Source: Romanomermis culicivorax (Eukaryota; Nematoda; Enoplea; Mermithida; Mermithidae). From it: a DNA stretch of 64,000 nucleotides. The stretch's first letter is position 1. The number at the start of each line of letters is the position of its first letter. The notes beneath the pieces were generated by a model. The model made no database searches and was not told the origin of the DNA. It saw only the letters and a list, made by a program, of their open reading frames with translations. The translations under genes were made by a program, and so were the position numbers. Shown piece after piece: positions 22,377-35,200 of the stretch. The stretch is taken from assembly GCA_963922205.1 (NCBI GenBank), contig CAWUHX010000031.1:62001-126000 (forward strand), given 5' to 3'.

Positions 22377-23486
22377 TAACTTCTGCAGCGGAAATTGTTG
22401 CAGAAGATGCCTATGGTCACATAGACATTTTCCAGTTCACAACATTAAGCATTGAAGCGAGTTTTCACTCTCCATGCTTAACATAGGAACGTCAACTAGT
22501 GAGAATTTCAAACTAGTCATTTCACGTTGCGAAACGTCGCTAGTTTTTACTGATAAGAGGTGCACGTTGTGCTCCAACTACAGCGATGAGCTCGGAGAGC
22601 TTATCTCTAACAGAAATTCTTGACTAGCGACATACTATAGTCTATGTGTGATGAAAATATTAAATCGAAACGGAAATAAAATCTGCATAAATGAAACAGA
22701 AACAAAACATAAAAACTACACACATAAAATGCATGTAAAAGTTATAAAAAGAAACGTAAAATTAATGCAAATTACTGTAACACAAAACGTAATGAAAAAC
22801 ATAAGAAAAATTGTGATGTGAATCACGTGACGTTTAACGAAATTCGTCGGCACGTGACACGGCAGTCCTTCGAAAAAGAGCGTCCTCATCCTTGTGTATT
22901 GGGTGCAGCATGTCCGTGGAGGTCAAACGTTCAGGTGAAGGTGACGGCAGGTGGTCAATGGTCCAGTGGTTTTTCGGTGTGTTATGGCTCATGGCATTAT
23001 GTTAATGGTGCATGGAGTTGCTGACATCGATTGGAAATGCGTGGAGTTGCTGACGTCAATTGGTCAGTTTGGTGGAGTTGCCAATTGTTAATTGATTCTT
23101 GAAATCTGTAACCAGGTTAAAAGAAAAAATTTTTAGGGGCGAGATATAGGCTATCGCAAGGATGCGCCTGTGATATGAGGCAATACCCTAGTTTAGATGC
23201 ATTGGTTGCTGCTCATTCTCTTCTTTACACTGCTGTTCCAGCATGGAACAGGAGTGGGTATTCTGTGAGGGGCACGGCGGTCCTTCGAAAAAGGACGACC
23301 CTGTCGGTATGATTAAAGAAGAGAAGAGCCTCTTGATTACGGGTCGGAGACCTCTGCATCAAGATGTGGGTCAATGAGATCTTGTATAAAATCTGGGTTT
23401 GATGATGGAATCAACAAAGGTGCTGTCTTGATTACCTGTGAAGTGGAAGGTATTTCCTCTCCTTCAGTAGGCTGATCAGGTGACAC
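22377..23486 (-). other. 3' untranslated part of retroelement copy 2
   Basis: Equivalent of 11679-12727. It contains GAGTTGCTGACGTCAA and GAGTTGCTGACATCGA near 23016 and 23044, the same hairpin-array core motif in inverse orientation. No gene seen. Confidence 0.45.
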
Positions 23487-26400
23487 CTAGCGTCTAAGCT
23501 GATTGACATGCACAGTATCTTCTTGATCTGCCTCAAGCCGAATGGTGACATGGGGACATGCCACATTTGTTACAAAGTAGGGCCCATCATAAATGGGCAG
23601 CAATTTAAGCATCTGGCCATGCTTGCCAGTGGTGCGCAGTTTGAGCACCTGATCACCAACTTTGTATGAGACATCTCGTGCCATGCCATCGTAAGATCAG
23701 GCATGAGCGGCCTGTGATCTCTCAATTCGGCTCTGGATCAGGGTCAAGGCATTTGTGAAATGCCGTTTGACCTCGATATCATAAATAGAAACATCTATGA
23801 TATGGGCCGGAGGGTTGAATGAGAGCCCCGCATCAACAGGTAGCATGGGCGTACAACCATAAATGAGCCCAAAGGGTGAATATCCTGTGGACTCATTCAT
23901 GCTAATGTTGACGGCGAACACAGAATACAGCAGGTGTTCATCCCAATCAGTATGACCTTGGTGGACATACAGAGGTAGCCATGTAGCTAGCGTTTGACTA
24001 GCTCTTTCCACTTCTCTGTTTGTCATCGGGTGATAAGTGGTGGAGTGGATTTTCTTAGTTGAACAAATGGCAGTGATTTCAGTCATCAGTTTGGACGTGA
24101 AATCAGTAGCATAATCAGACTGAAGAATCTGCGGTGCCCCATGTCTGCAGACAATTTGTGTAACAAAAAGTCGTGCTATGGTTTGCGCAGTAATGTCCGG
24201 AGTAGCAAAAGCTTCAACCCATTTGGTAAAGTAGTCGATAAAGACTACAATAAAATGGTTTCCACTTTCACTAGTGGTCATTTGTCCCAAACAGTCGACA
24301 CCTACTTGATGAAACGGTCCAGTAATGGTGATCGGTTTCAGAGCTGCTAGGGTCTTTTGTCTCGCAGGTTTATTCCATTGGCAAAGGTCACACTACTGAC
24401 AAAAGGACTTGACGTCCGCACTGAGGGAAGGCCAGTGGTACCTGCGGGCTATAGGCCTCGTGGTTTGTTTTGCACCAAAGTGTCCAGCAAGAATGTCATT
24501 AGGGTGAGCCTCAATAATGGTAGTAACCATTGATCGAGGGAGGACAATCTTGTTGGACTCGCCTTTCCACTTCTGAAGGATGTTTTCCAACAGGTGGTAG
24601 CCATTTACATCATTCTGGTCACCATAGGGTTTCAGTGACCTAAGAATGGAGGCTAATTCCGGATCCTCAAATTGAGCTGCGAGAAGGTCATGGTGCTGCG
24701 CATCCTGTGATATCTCTGCATAAGACTCAGACCTCGCCAGGTGCTGCGCACCATCGGTGGTCCTTAGGGATGATCTGGCCAGGCGCTGCGCACCATCGCA
24801 GATCATTTGAGATGTTCTCGCCAGGCGCTGAGCACCATCGGAGATCATCATAATTTCTCCCTTGGGTCTATATAGGGGAGTATCCTCGATACTCTCCCTG
24901 ACAAGGGAATTAGGATCAATAAGGCGAGATAATGCGTCAGCATTACCATTAGACTGACCTTTTCGCGGCCGCATTGTCAGTTTGAATCGCGAGACCCCAC
25001 CGAGCTATCGGGGCTGAAGGGTTGGGTTTCTCCAACGCAGCCTTAAGGACGGTATGATCGGTCTGAACGACCCCCTCATGTTGAAAGAGGTAAGGCCAAA
25101 AGTGCTCGAGGAAATGGACAACAGCCAGAGTCTCTAACTCCGTAATAGTGTAGTTCTTCTCAACTGCTGTTAACCCTCTACTGGCGTACATGACAGGATG
25201 GTCGTATCCATTATCATCTAACTGGCTCAGAACTGCTCCTATCCCCTAAATACTTGCATCAGTTTGAAGTATGAAGGATTTTGTTAAGTCCGGATGGCGC
25301 AGAACAGGAGGGTTCATCAACAGCCTTCGGAGTTCTTCGAACGCCGCTTGCTGAGGTTTTGACCACAGGAAGGTAACTTCCTTCCCTAAGAGCTTGGTCA
25401 GCAGCTCCCTGAGCCGGGGGCAACCAGGGATGAAACGCCTATAATAAGACACAAGACCAAGGAAAGACTTGATGTCTTTGGCATTTTGTGGGATGGGTAG
25501 ATCCTGGACTGCAGCCAATTTGACTTCCTCCGGCTCTAAGCTGTTCTGAGAGATATGGTAGCCTAGATATTCGACCTCAGAGTGGGAAAACTTGCACTTT
25601 CTCAGTCTAGGCTTCATCCCACCTGGATGGAGAGGCATAAACACATCCATCAGTCACTCAAGCATCTGGGTGTGAGAGTTCCTGAACACCAAGATGTCAT
25701 CGAGATAGGTCAGTGCTGTGCGCCACTGCAGTCCCGTGAGAAGCAGGTCCATGAGACGTTGAAACGTCCCAGGTGCATTGCAAAAACCAAAAGGCAGATA
25801 GTTGAACTCGTAAAGTCCAATAGGCGTGTTAAACGCCATTTTCTCTTTGTCTGCCTCGGCAATAGGTATAGACCAGTAGGCATTAGCCTGATCAAGGGTA
25901 GTAAAGTATTTCATACCCTTGAGTGTGTCCAGGATATCATCAATCTGTGGGAGAGGATAAACATCCTTTTTCGTGACCTCTTTAAGACCAGGAAAGTCCA
26001 CACACATCCTGCGTGACCCATTTTTCTTGCGAACCAGAATGGTATTAGTAGCCCAGGGGGAAGTGCTAGGCTGAATAATACCTTTTTCCTGGAGTGCTTT
26101 GACTTCCTGTATGATGAGATCCTTTTCCTTGGGTGTGGTGCGGTAAGGGAAAAGGCGGACTGGGCAAGCCTCACCCATGCTAATCTCGTGGTGCACGAGG
26201 TTAGTGGAACCTGTGTCCTTTTCATCAATAGCATAGAGGTCAGTGAATGCAACCAGTAGATTGAGCAACACTGTTTTATCTTGTGAGGAGATATCAGGAG
26301 ATATCAGAGCATTTGCTTCAACCCACTTACGGTCAAGAATGGTATCAGACTTGACTGCCGATCCCTGTGAGGAATCAGTGTGCATCTGCACATGACCGAT

Positions 26401-27407
26401 GGTTGTGTGCAGGTAGAGAACCACTGGGTGTGTACTTGGGTTAACTACCTGTAGGGGTATGCCACCATTAGTCACAGTGCTCAGAGTACCAGCAAAATAC
26501 ACACTGGGTTGTTGTCCCAGAAGAGGCTTAGGAAAGAAAGCCACCTCGGGCACAGTTGCGTATAATGAATGTACAGGTGTAGTGAACTGTGTCAGCGAGC
26601 GAGGCTCAAGGACAATCAACTCCAGCAAGGGTAGTGCCCCACGAGGGGAAGGAGGATTATGAATTAGGCCCTCACACGGAACATGAAGTTCCTTGAACTG
26701 AAGAAAGGATTTCTCCCAGTTCAAGCTGACACAATTGAACTGTCCGAGGAAGTTCGTCTCCAAGACTAGTTCAGCTGAACAATTCTCTTGAACTTGGACC
26801 TGAATCCTTTCAGAGACATCAGCCACTGTCACCGTGACATAGGCAGCGCCTAACAGTAGAATCGGAGACCCATTGGCTGCTATGGGGCGGGCCCTAGTCT
26901 CTGTGAGTACCAAGTCGGGTAACTGAACCGCCAACTTGTGATCCAAGAGTGAGGAAACTGCTCCTGTATCAATTAGAGCTTTGGCTTCCACCCAATTGTT
27001 CAGTAGAACTCTGATATGAGGGGTCCTCATTTCAGTGGGGTAGAAGGCTGACACCACATGACCTGGATCAGGTGTAGAGTCACCAAAACTTGACTCTGGT
27101 GCATAGGTTTGCTTCGGTATCGGCAGACCAGTGTGTCAGAGTAATCCTACCAGAGCATAACCAACCGATGATTCTGGATTGGTACGAGGAGTGGGATGAA
27201 CCTGAACAGTAAGTACATGATCCGATCTATCTCCTGAGCTCTGAGTAGCTCCTAGTGATTCGATCTCAGTATCAGAGAGTGGTAGCACCTCTAGTACAGG
27301 CGATGCAGGCGCATCAGAATCACTAGGCTCCCGAAAGCGGCCTTTCTCTAGTGTAACCGGAGAATTTCCAGGGGGGGTTGAAGACAGTTTGACCCTGATC
27401 TGGCCAT
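23487..27407 (-). pseudogene. pol: pol of copy 2: second retropepsin, RT, RNase H, integrase, many breaks
   Basis: Reads from the ATG at 27407 down to TAG at 23487. A poly-C slip near 27370 and a TGA near 27133 interrupt the N-terminal part. The longest segment (27057-25654, 467 aa) keeps DTG at the protease active site, Asp in RT motif A and YLDD. Further stops lie near 25651 and 25246; an indel near 24960 disrupts the RNase H end; TAG at about 24392 replaces a Trp of the integrase zinc region; a TGA lies near 23695. The linker before integrase has three copies of a DGAQ[RH]LAR unit against two in copy 1. Catalytic residues are better kept than in copy 1 but the frame is more fragmented. Confidence 0.88.
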
Positions 27408-27521
27408 AAAATGACTAGTGGCCCGTCTAGAAGAGGTCCAGCTACCTCTGGTTGGCCCACATGATGAGGCAACCAAGGAAGCTCGAAGGGTGACCGAGAG
27501 ATGGACGAAGTCCTTGATCTT

Positions 27522-28132
27522 GATCAAGACCCAGACCTGTGTGAGGCCCTTGATAGTGAACGTGTGTTCTCCCACCAGGGTTCAACCTGATCAATCTCAG
27601 CCACTGTCAAAAGAAGTGGCAGTTCTACAGCATTTGACTGACAGACATGTTGTTTGTAATCAAACGTGATATTCTCCAATTGTTCTAGAAAGTCCAATCC
27701 AAGAATCAGATCGACCAGTGCCCAGAAAGGAGACATAGTCTTACACACATGGAGATGTATATCCACTCTTGTGTGTGGCCGAGGGGTTCCAGGCAACATG
27801 ATCTCATACAGTCCCGATAGGAGAGTATGGACGGCTTTCCCATTAATACTCATTAATGGGTTAAAGTCGTGATGTTGCTGGAAAGCCATCGCCGCCTTCG
27901 GACTTTCCTTAATCAGCGCTTTGTGAAGGCATTGACTAATGATGGTCCGTGGACAACCAGTGTCAAGGAAAGCAGGAGTTTCCTTGAGGTCAACTAGTAT
28001 GACAAAGCACGGAGTGATCCTGTCTAACTGAGTTGGCACATCATTCTGTACATAATGAAAACCTACCCAATGCTGAACTTTCCTGAGGAGGTTCAACGAA
28101 GAGTTTTGGCTAACAAACCAAACGTGTCTTTT
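27522..28132 (-). pseudogene. Extra retropepsin-like domain between env and pol (copy 2 only)
   Basis: An open frame of about 200 codons directly behind the env stop codon and in the same frame. It has FLDTGCP followed about 100 residues later by LILGLDFL, the paired signatures of an aspartic retropepsin, then a KQHVCQ tail. It ends in TGA at 27522-27524, at a position where copy 1 has CAA. It is a second protease-like domain, distinct from the DTG domain in pol about 300 residues downstream. Copy 1 lacks it because of a deletion of about 675 nt. It may be a duplicated protease or a dUTPase-like replacement region; the DTG...ILGLDFL pair argues for protease. Confidence 0.65.
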
Positions 28133-29848
28133 TCACAGGCGGTAGCTTAGGAAATAGGAGAACCCAAGGTAGATGAGAAACCCTGTACCCGCCAGCACTG
28201 CCAGAGCAATGAGTGTGTTAAAGATCAACTGCACTGGTCGACTCAAAAGAGACTTTAAGCCTTGTATAAGGTTGTGCTGCTGATCAGTAATCAGGTGGTT
28301 TGCTGTCAGATTACACCTTCCTGTGAGGCTTTGATGTCGGTTCCTACCCCTGCAACTGCCTGATAAAGAGTATCTGGTTGTAGGGATAGACCAGCGGTAT
28401 AATTTACCAACCGGTTCAAGACTGCTTCAATTTGCTCAGTCTTGTACACATATTGTTTAAAGAAAGCAAAACTTGAAGGGGTCATGGCCAACTGATTGTG
28501 AAAGAGCGCAGGAGCATCAAAGTGAGTGACGTTGAAGCACTGTTTCCAGAAAAGTTCAAGTGGAATGTGGCTCACATGGACCATGCCAGACTCAGTAAAC
28601 CAGCCCAAGCGATTTCCGAAAATCCCCGTGAAGTGGTGGTCACACGGCACTTTTGGGCTGAATTTAGTGAGATCTGGGCCACCGGGGGTGGCAAAATAAA
28701 TGGTACCGCCAACCTGTACTGCTAGATACTTGTAACAGGTGTCCCCCACTCAGTACAAATGGTAGACATAAGTGGCATTGACCTTTTGGCACGGCCATAT
28801 TGTCAGTGCTTCACCTGTGAATTCCGCCATCAGGTCATTCCTCTGAAGGAATGCCCGGGCTCCTAGTGTAGGGTCAAAATGAAGCAACTGCCAAGTCAGA
28901 TCAAGATAGCATTGAGCATGAAAACACAACTCAAGCCACATGAATCGAAAATTGTTAATTTCCGACTCTTTGATCTGCTGAGCCAGGTAGTTCAGTTTGG
29001 CATTGACGGGGTCAGGATGGGAGTCCTTCACCAATCGGAACTACCTTTGGGTCAAATTAAATCTTCCATGGATGAGTAGAAGAAGACCCTGATCCATCGG
29101 CACTGTGTTTAACTGGAGGTCGGGACACAACTGGAAGATGCGAGAGTTTCCCAGGATCTTCAGGGCAACTTGCAAATCATGGATGATGATATGGTTCCCT
29201 GACACAGATGCAGTGTAATTGCCCTGAGGAGGATAATGACACTGTGCTATAAGGTTTGTTGCAGGCCAAATGATTACCCAGTCCAGAGTAGTGCATTGAC
29301 CTGCAGTGGGACTGCATCCACCTACATCTCCTAAGGTACTTAGGGTTGTAGTGCCATCCCACGAAGTGACCTGTCCCTCCTCCATGAAGAGGTTAGTCAC
29401 TGTCTTGCAGAGGTCACTGCAGCACCATGAGTACATAACTTCTAGTGTTTGGTTAGTGCTATAAAAGCCAGGACATATTTCCACAAGCTTTTGTAAACCA
29501 AACACTTTTCGTGCAATGTGCTAGCGTAGAAGCCGCAGGCGCTAGATGCTGAGTGGTAATGATGTCTGCAGTAATGACCCTAGATCTGAAAAAACCAGTG
29601 TTGGTGCACACTTTAGGGTTACGCAATGTGCACTTCCATGCTAAAATAGTGATTAGATCAGAAATAGGAACATACACTGTAGCATTCATGTGTCATGGAC
29701 TGCATAAAGATTTTGGTGGCTTGCATTCAACTTTTTGAGGTAGCTCAAGTGGATGACCACTTCTTGAAAGACCACAAAATTGGTACTGAGTAGCATGTAT
29801 TGCAGAGCTCATTCCTAAGAACAGTAGTGTCACGAAGGCCCAATTCAT
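28133..29848 (-). pseudogene. env: Envelope-like glycoprotein of copy 2 with membrane anchor, broken
   Basis: From the ATG at 29848 there is a signal peptide matching copy 1, then the Cys-rich glycosylated ectodomain. It is broken by a frame change near 29500, a stop near 29040 and a TGA near 28747 where copy 1 has CGA, and by an indel near 28305. The C terminus, absent from copy 1, has a hydrophobic span of about 22 residues (28230-28150) followed by a short basic end, SYRL and a TGA at 28133. This is the expected type I membrane topology. The next protease frame continues in phase after that TGA, so the stop might be a decayed Arg codon or a read-through site. Confidence 0.7.
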
Positions 29849-29921
29849 TATGTACAAGCTATTTACAAACAGTGCTCATAAATATACACCAAAATATACA
29901 GTTTACACCCGTCGGGCAGCT

Positions 29922-30514
29922 TCATTCTTTGTCATCCTCATCCGAGGATACTGGGTCCTCTCCGGGGAAGTTGATGACCAAGCCTCCGCACGGATGGACT
30001 TTGCGAAGAATGCTAATCTTCGGGGACCGCAGGGTGGTTGCCATCAGGAATGGCGACGCCTCAATGATGCTGACATCGTTGTTGACGGCGTGCAACGTCT
30101 CTCCAAAGGTGTTGGCGACTGGTTGCTGTTGAGCAATCGCTGTCAGTGTTTGGGCTCCTGTTGTCCTGCTTGATGGTGACGCGGCAACAACTGCTGTGGG
30201 CTGCACGTTGCAGCTCGCTTCCTCCACAGCACAGCAGATGGCGTCCACTGCCAGCGACAACGGTTCACCGTCCAACAGGATTTTTTCCACGGGGGTGGCG
30301 AGAATAGTTCAGTTGGCGATAAACTCGAGTGCTCGTTGAGCGACCTCTGGTCCCAATATCCGCAATGCTGCTGGGGCAGATAGCACCACGTCAGTAGCTG
30401 TAAGTGCCTCAACCTCGAAGGGCTCATTGAGTAGCGCCCACGGGAGATGCGGATACTTTTTGGCCAAATCCCTTGACCAAATGGCCCGCATTGCATCACT
30501 GATGGATGAGGAAT
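29922..30514 (-). pseudogene. ORF2 of copy 2
   Basis: Counterpart of 5333-5928: Trp/Pro-rich start, central linker and an acidic C terminus ending at 29922. A TAG-type break lies near 30309 between two open parts. Conservation with copy 1 is at the level of this frame. Function unknown. Confidence 0.55.
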
Positions 30515-30600
30515 CTGTAAACGAGAAATCATTAAAGCTGGTGACTTATAAGGATGTCTGATTTTCAGACCTGAAATGTCAGAAAAAGAAGGTAGTTTAC
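30515..30600 (-). other. Predicted 86-nt intron in copy 2
   Basis: Minus-strand GTAAAC donor at 30600 and CGTTTACAG acceptor ending at 30515; identical length and position to 5247-5332. Confidence 0.5.
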
Positions 30601-32255
30601 ATAACAGATTCATCGATTCCAATTGACTGACGACCTCCAATGCAGAATCTGTAGGAATTCAGGGCGGCGGTCCTTGGGTGATAAAATGGGCCGGAGGCGC
30701 CAGTGTACCTTCCGTCGGTCGATACGACATGATTACGCTAACGTCGCCAGTTTTTTTCGGTGTCGTTGACAGGTTTACGTTGACGTGCGTCGCGTATTTC
30801 GGCAGCGGCGGCGGGCAAAGCCAACAACGGAGTCGGTGCCAAAACCACTGCGGCAGCTGAAAACCCAATACTGATTACACAGACAGGATAATACAGTTGT
30901 GAGTGATCCGCCAGATGTTCAGCCAGAACTTCATCATCCAGATCAAGCAGATTTGGGTGAAGAAGCCTGTGGGTAGCCCTTACGGCATTATTTTGCTGTG
31001 GGGGTGACCGATATTGGTTCCCTGTCCCGTGAGGAGTCGGATTAGCATAACACCAAAAATTTCCACTTGCCCCCTGAGGAGAGTAACCAGAATTACCAAA
31101 GTTAGTCTCACCAGGCAATGTCGAAATCCGATTTGGGCAGGCCGTAGCCCTGTGCACTCGTAGCTTTCGGCAATGCGGGCAGGGTCTGTTGCATCGGTCA
31201 GTCGGGTGCGCCCTCGTTTGACAAAAATAGCAACGGCTGGTGCCGGTGGCGGTGGCATTGCTGGGGCCAGCGCTACCGGGATGTTGGGCCTGGCAATTAG
31301 CATCATTGTGGGTGCAGCCTCCATGGTAGGAGCACATCTGTAAATGTGCCCCTGACGAGCGATTGCCAGCATTTTGGATGCATGTCGACAGCATCTTTGA
31401 CGGCATCAAATTTCTCGGAGGCGGCGCCATTTGCTGAGCCGTAAGTCGGGCAATGTGAGCCATGAGCCAGGCCATCTCCGATTGTAATCATCAAATCTCA
31501 TCGGACAGCGTTGCCGATGAACGTTGAGCGGTGCCCCTTTGATTCAACATTGACCTGACATTGTCGGCAGTCCTTTGTTCTGAAGAGAAAACAGCATCAG
31601 ATAAGGCAGTTTACCTAATCTCATCTTGAAAAATTTGTGATTCTGCATAACAGGCTGCTTTGAGAGTGTCTTCAAGAGTTGTGAACTCCCTGAACTTAAT
31701 ACTATCTCGGAGGACTGGTTTCAAACCTCTCAGAAAGATAGGTTTTATTATTGAATCCCTAACTTCAGTCGCAAGATCCAGATAAGCCACCCTGTACAGT
31801 CTCTTAAGGTGCTCAAGGTAGACTATCGCGGACTCAGTCGGCTTTTGCAGACGACCCTGGATCAACTGCTGATGCAGATCTCAATCACATCCTACAGGAA
31901 AGTCTTTCCTCAGAAAAGCCGTGAACTCTTCATAGCGGCGGAGTACCACTGCTAAAGTCCCGGTAGGATGGGAGAGCAGGACCTGTTAGGCAAGACTCCA
32001 GAAACGCAATTTTATATGCATGATCCATTTCTGTTACCCCTTGAAGTGTAAAGAGATAGGTCAAGTGAGATATAAAATCCGTTATGGACTCAACAAAGCA
32101 CCTGAAAAGGCAAGAGGGGTCATGAAGCTAGACACAGGAGGGTGCGTTCTGCCATTCATAGCCTCCAGCTTTTGGTTGAGCAGTCCAAGGGCATTCTCAA
32201 ATGCTGCTTGGACCTTATTCTCAATCTGTGAAGGTAGATCAACTTCTGACTTCAT
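30601..32255 (-). pseudogene. gag: gag of copy 2, frameshifted
   Basis: ATG at 32255. The capsid region is split by frame changes (for example around 31865 and 31611). The last part (about 31475-30738) is open and shows both zinc knuckles: CYFC..H..C and, overlapping the place of the copy 1 stop, CPHCRKLRVH..C. It then continues through the acidic DLDDEVLAEHL segment and a hydrophobic Ala-rich segment. It shows that the ancestral Gag had two knuckles. Confidence 0.8.
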
Positions 32256-35200
32256 AGTTGAGAGTTCGTCTTCCTGTAAGGTAGCTAAGACTGATAATTG
32301 TGCCTGTGAAGCTATTCGATCAAACTGAATAGAGAGGGGCTCACTTGTCTGCTTAAGCTTAGTACTAAGGCGACAGGAACGTCTAGGTGTCTCTATTTTG
32401 TGAAAGTGGAGTAAGTGTTACTTTTGTAGTCCCGTGGCGAAGAGGTGCGGAAATTAGGAGATCATTTATGTGACCGCATTTTTAAGGCTTTAACTCTTGT
32501 TCTTTACAATAACTAGCAACCACTCAATGATGGGGCTAGAAAAGAACAAGGTTTTAGCTCTCAGAATGGCCAGAAGGAAAGATAGGTTGACTCAGAAGGG
32601 AATTCATCTGGTCACCTATGTGCTTAGAGAGGGGATAACCCGTGTGTAAAGAGAGGGAAAGTTATATGTCCCAAACTTTAGAAATAAATGGGGCTAGACC
32701 CGGTTGTTTTAAACCAAAAGTAAATAAATTGAAATGAACTGGTGGTTTCCCAACCGAAAAAGAAGGACGACTTAAGGAATCTAGTACGGATAAACCCGCC
32801 CAAAAGAGAATTTTATTTGGAGGTTAAGTCAGTTGTGCTAGTTTACAAACCCTGGATATGGGAGAGCTCATAACCGACAAAGTCCTACTCACCAGGAGTA
32901 GCGCATGAAGTAGCTTAAGAATTAATAAGTAAAGGGGGACAACTTAAAGTAAACTTGATGGGTGTAAATAGATAGGGACGAAATTAATTTACAAACCAGA
33001 TTGTGCAAAGGGGATGCGCTATTACGCAATCAGCCTCACTCACTAGGAGCAATTGCGAACTCTGAAAAGTGTGATGACTAGACAGGAGATTCCCAAGGGG
33101 AGGACATTGGCATATATTCTACAACTGTGCCCAAAACAGGAATGTCGGTCTTGAACAGAACGGGAACTCTCCAGGAGTATTATATACAGCTGGGAGCCGG
33201 GATTCCAGTCACTGAGATGAAGTGAGGATCGCTAGATCACCAGTTGGAGATAAGAGCACCAGGTACCAGCCTATTCTGACACACTCAGTCAGTAAATGGG
33301 TGGCACGGGGGTCCTTGGCCCAGCTGTGCCTAAATGGAGGTGGGGAAATGCAGGCTTCCTCCTTTGAATCATGGCTAGGCTCAATGCATCTTGAGATCAG
33401 GGGTACAGTCTGTCTCAATTAAATGAGTGTAAAGTGAGGGGCTAAGGTGGACTCAGTTGTAATGTGTTTAGGAGGACTCAAGCACCTTCGCTTAGGTGGA
33501 CTAGTGGCATATTATGCTATAGGGACAACCAACGGAGGCAGACTCAGGATTAAGGGCGACTCTAGTGCGGACAGTATTAGGCCAGCTAATGAAGGCGGTT
33601 GAGTGGAAAGAATGATTACAGAGGGGATTTTTACACTCTAGGATCAACCAGTGGCTGTGCCGACATTCCTGAGGAATTATTCTGGCGGGGACACTAAAGA
33701 AGATCATAGATGAGAAAGAAATGTGAGAATTTAGATAAGAAGTTTACAAGAAGGTTGTCAACCCTTGCGGTTGTTAGACACAGGCAGTACCAACTGCAAA
33801 TGCCTAACTGTTGCACATGTTGAACAGCCAACCCTGCTGAGGCTGAGTGTAAACCCGTTCAAACCTGCAGTTAAAGCTTTGAAGGTAGTCATGTGCTGAT
33901 CCATCAGTGCTGCCACCCTGGCGGACAACCTGATCAGTATCACAGACCGCATGCATCTCAGGTTGAGTGAGCATGTCAACTGATGTTTCCCAGGCACCAG
34001 TGACACACAGACACAACCCTTAAACAAGAGCCGTAGGTGAGAAGGTAATACTCCAATCATCACCTAGGACTCAAGTGGCATCTTGGAAACCCACAGTAAC
34101 CCGGTGCTGACATCAAAAGATGTGATATACACCACCACACACTCGGTGCTGACCTCAGGTAACTGGGATGTAAGTGCCATAGCCTCATATTGCAGTACGT
34201 ACGCCAAGAGTAGGAGCCTACGGCTACAGACTTCTTACGGCAATATGGAGCATCACCATTGCTGACGCCAGAATAAGACTGTGAAGTCTTAATTCCGATA
34301 CTGGAATAGAGACATTATCATTGCGGACATCAGTAGGTAGGGCCCCAAGGCCAGCAACCCTGCTACGACAACATGGTGCATCGCCGTTGCTGATGTCAAA
34401 AGGTACTAGCTGAGTCTCAGTTGTCCTACACCAATGATATGAGATGCAGTTGTTGCAGACGCCAGATGTGCGGTTTGTAAGGCCTCACATCTCAGAACAA
34501 CAATACGGTGCATTGTTGTTGCTGATGTCAAGGACTGAAGCCGGTATAGCTGACCAGTCCTAGTGCAACAACATGAGCCTCTGGTGTTGCAGATGTCAGA
34601 AAGACAGTGCCATACAGTCATCATCCCCCCAATAACAACCTGTCACATTGCCATTGCTGACATCAGAGGTAGAGCCGGAGGGCCACCCACCCCCTTAAAG
34701 CAACAGCAAGGGATGCAGATGTTGCAGACGCAGGGGGAGGACACAGAGAACCATCAACCCCTTGATGGCTACACGCTATACGGCCATTGCTGACGTCAGA
34801 GGCATGACCTAGCTAGGCATGCCTCAGTGCAACAGCAGCATGTAAGGTAGTTGCGGACGTCAGAGGTAAGGTCGCCCAAGACACTTCACCTCATAACAAC
34901 AACACAATAAGTGGTTGTTGCTGACATCAGTGGTCACGATCGGTAAGATCCTCATCACGTGCAACCACCTAGAGAGAGAGAGGAAAAAAAGAAGAAAACC
35001 ATACAGTAGTGAAAAAAATAATAAAAATGACCTACTGAAGGGTTGCCAACTATAACGTATGTGTGACCGGTAAAAGAAAATGTTTTTTTTTTGATAAATG
35101 TGTATAGAAGTGAAATGAGAATATGGGTTTTATTTGCTTTTGGTAGGAAGGAGAAAGGATACAATTTTAATTTGTTTGTTTAGAAAAGGAGAGAAAATGG

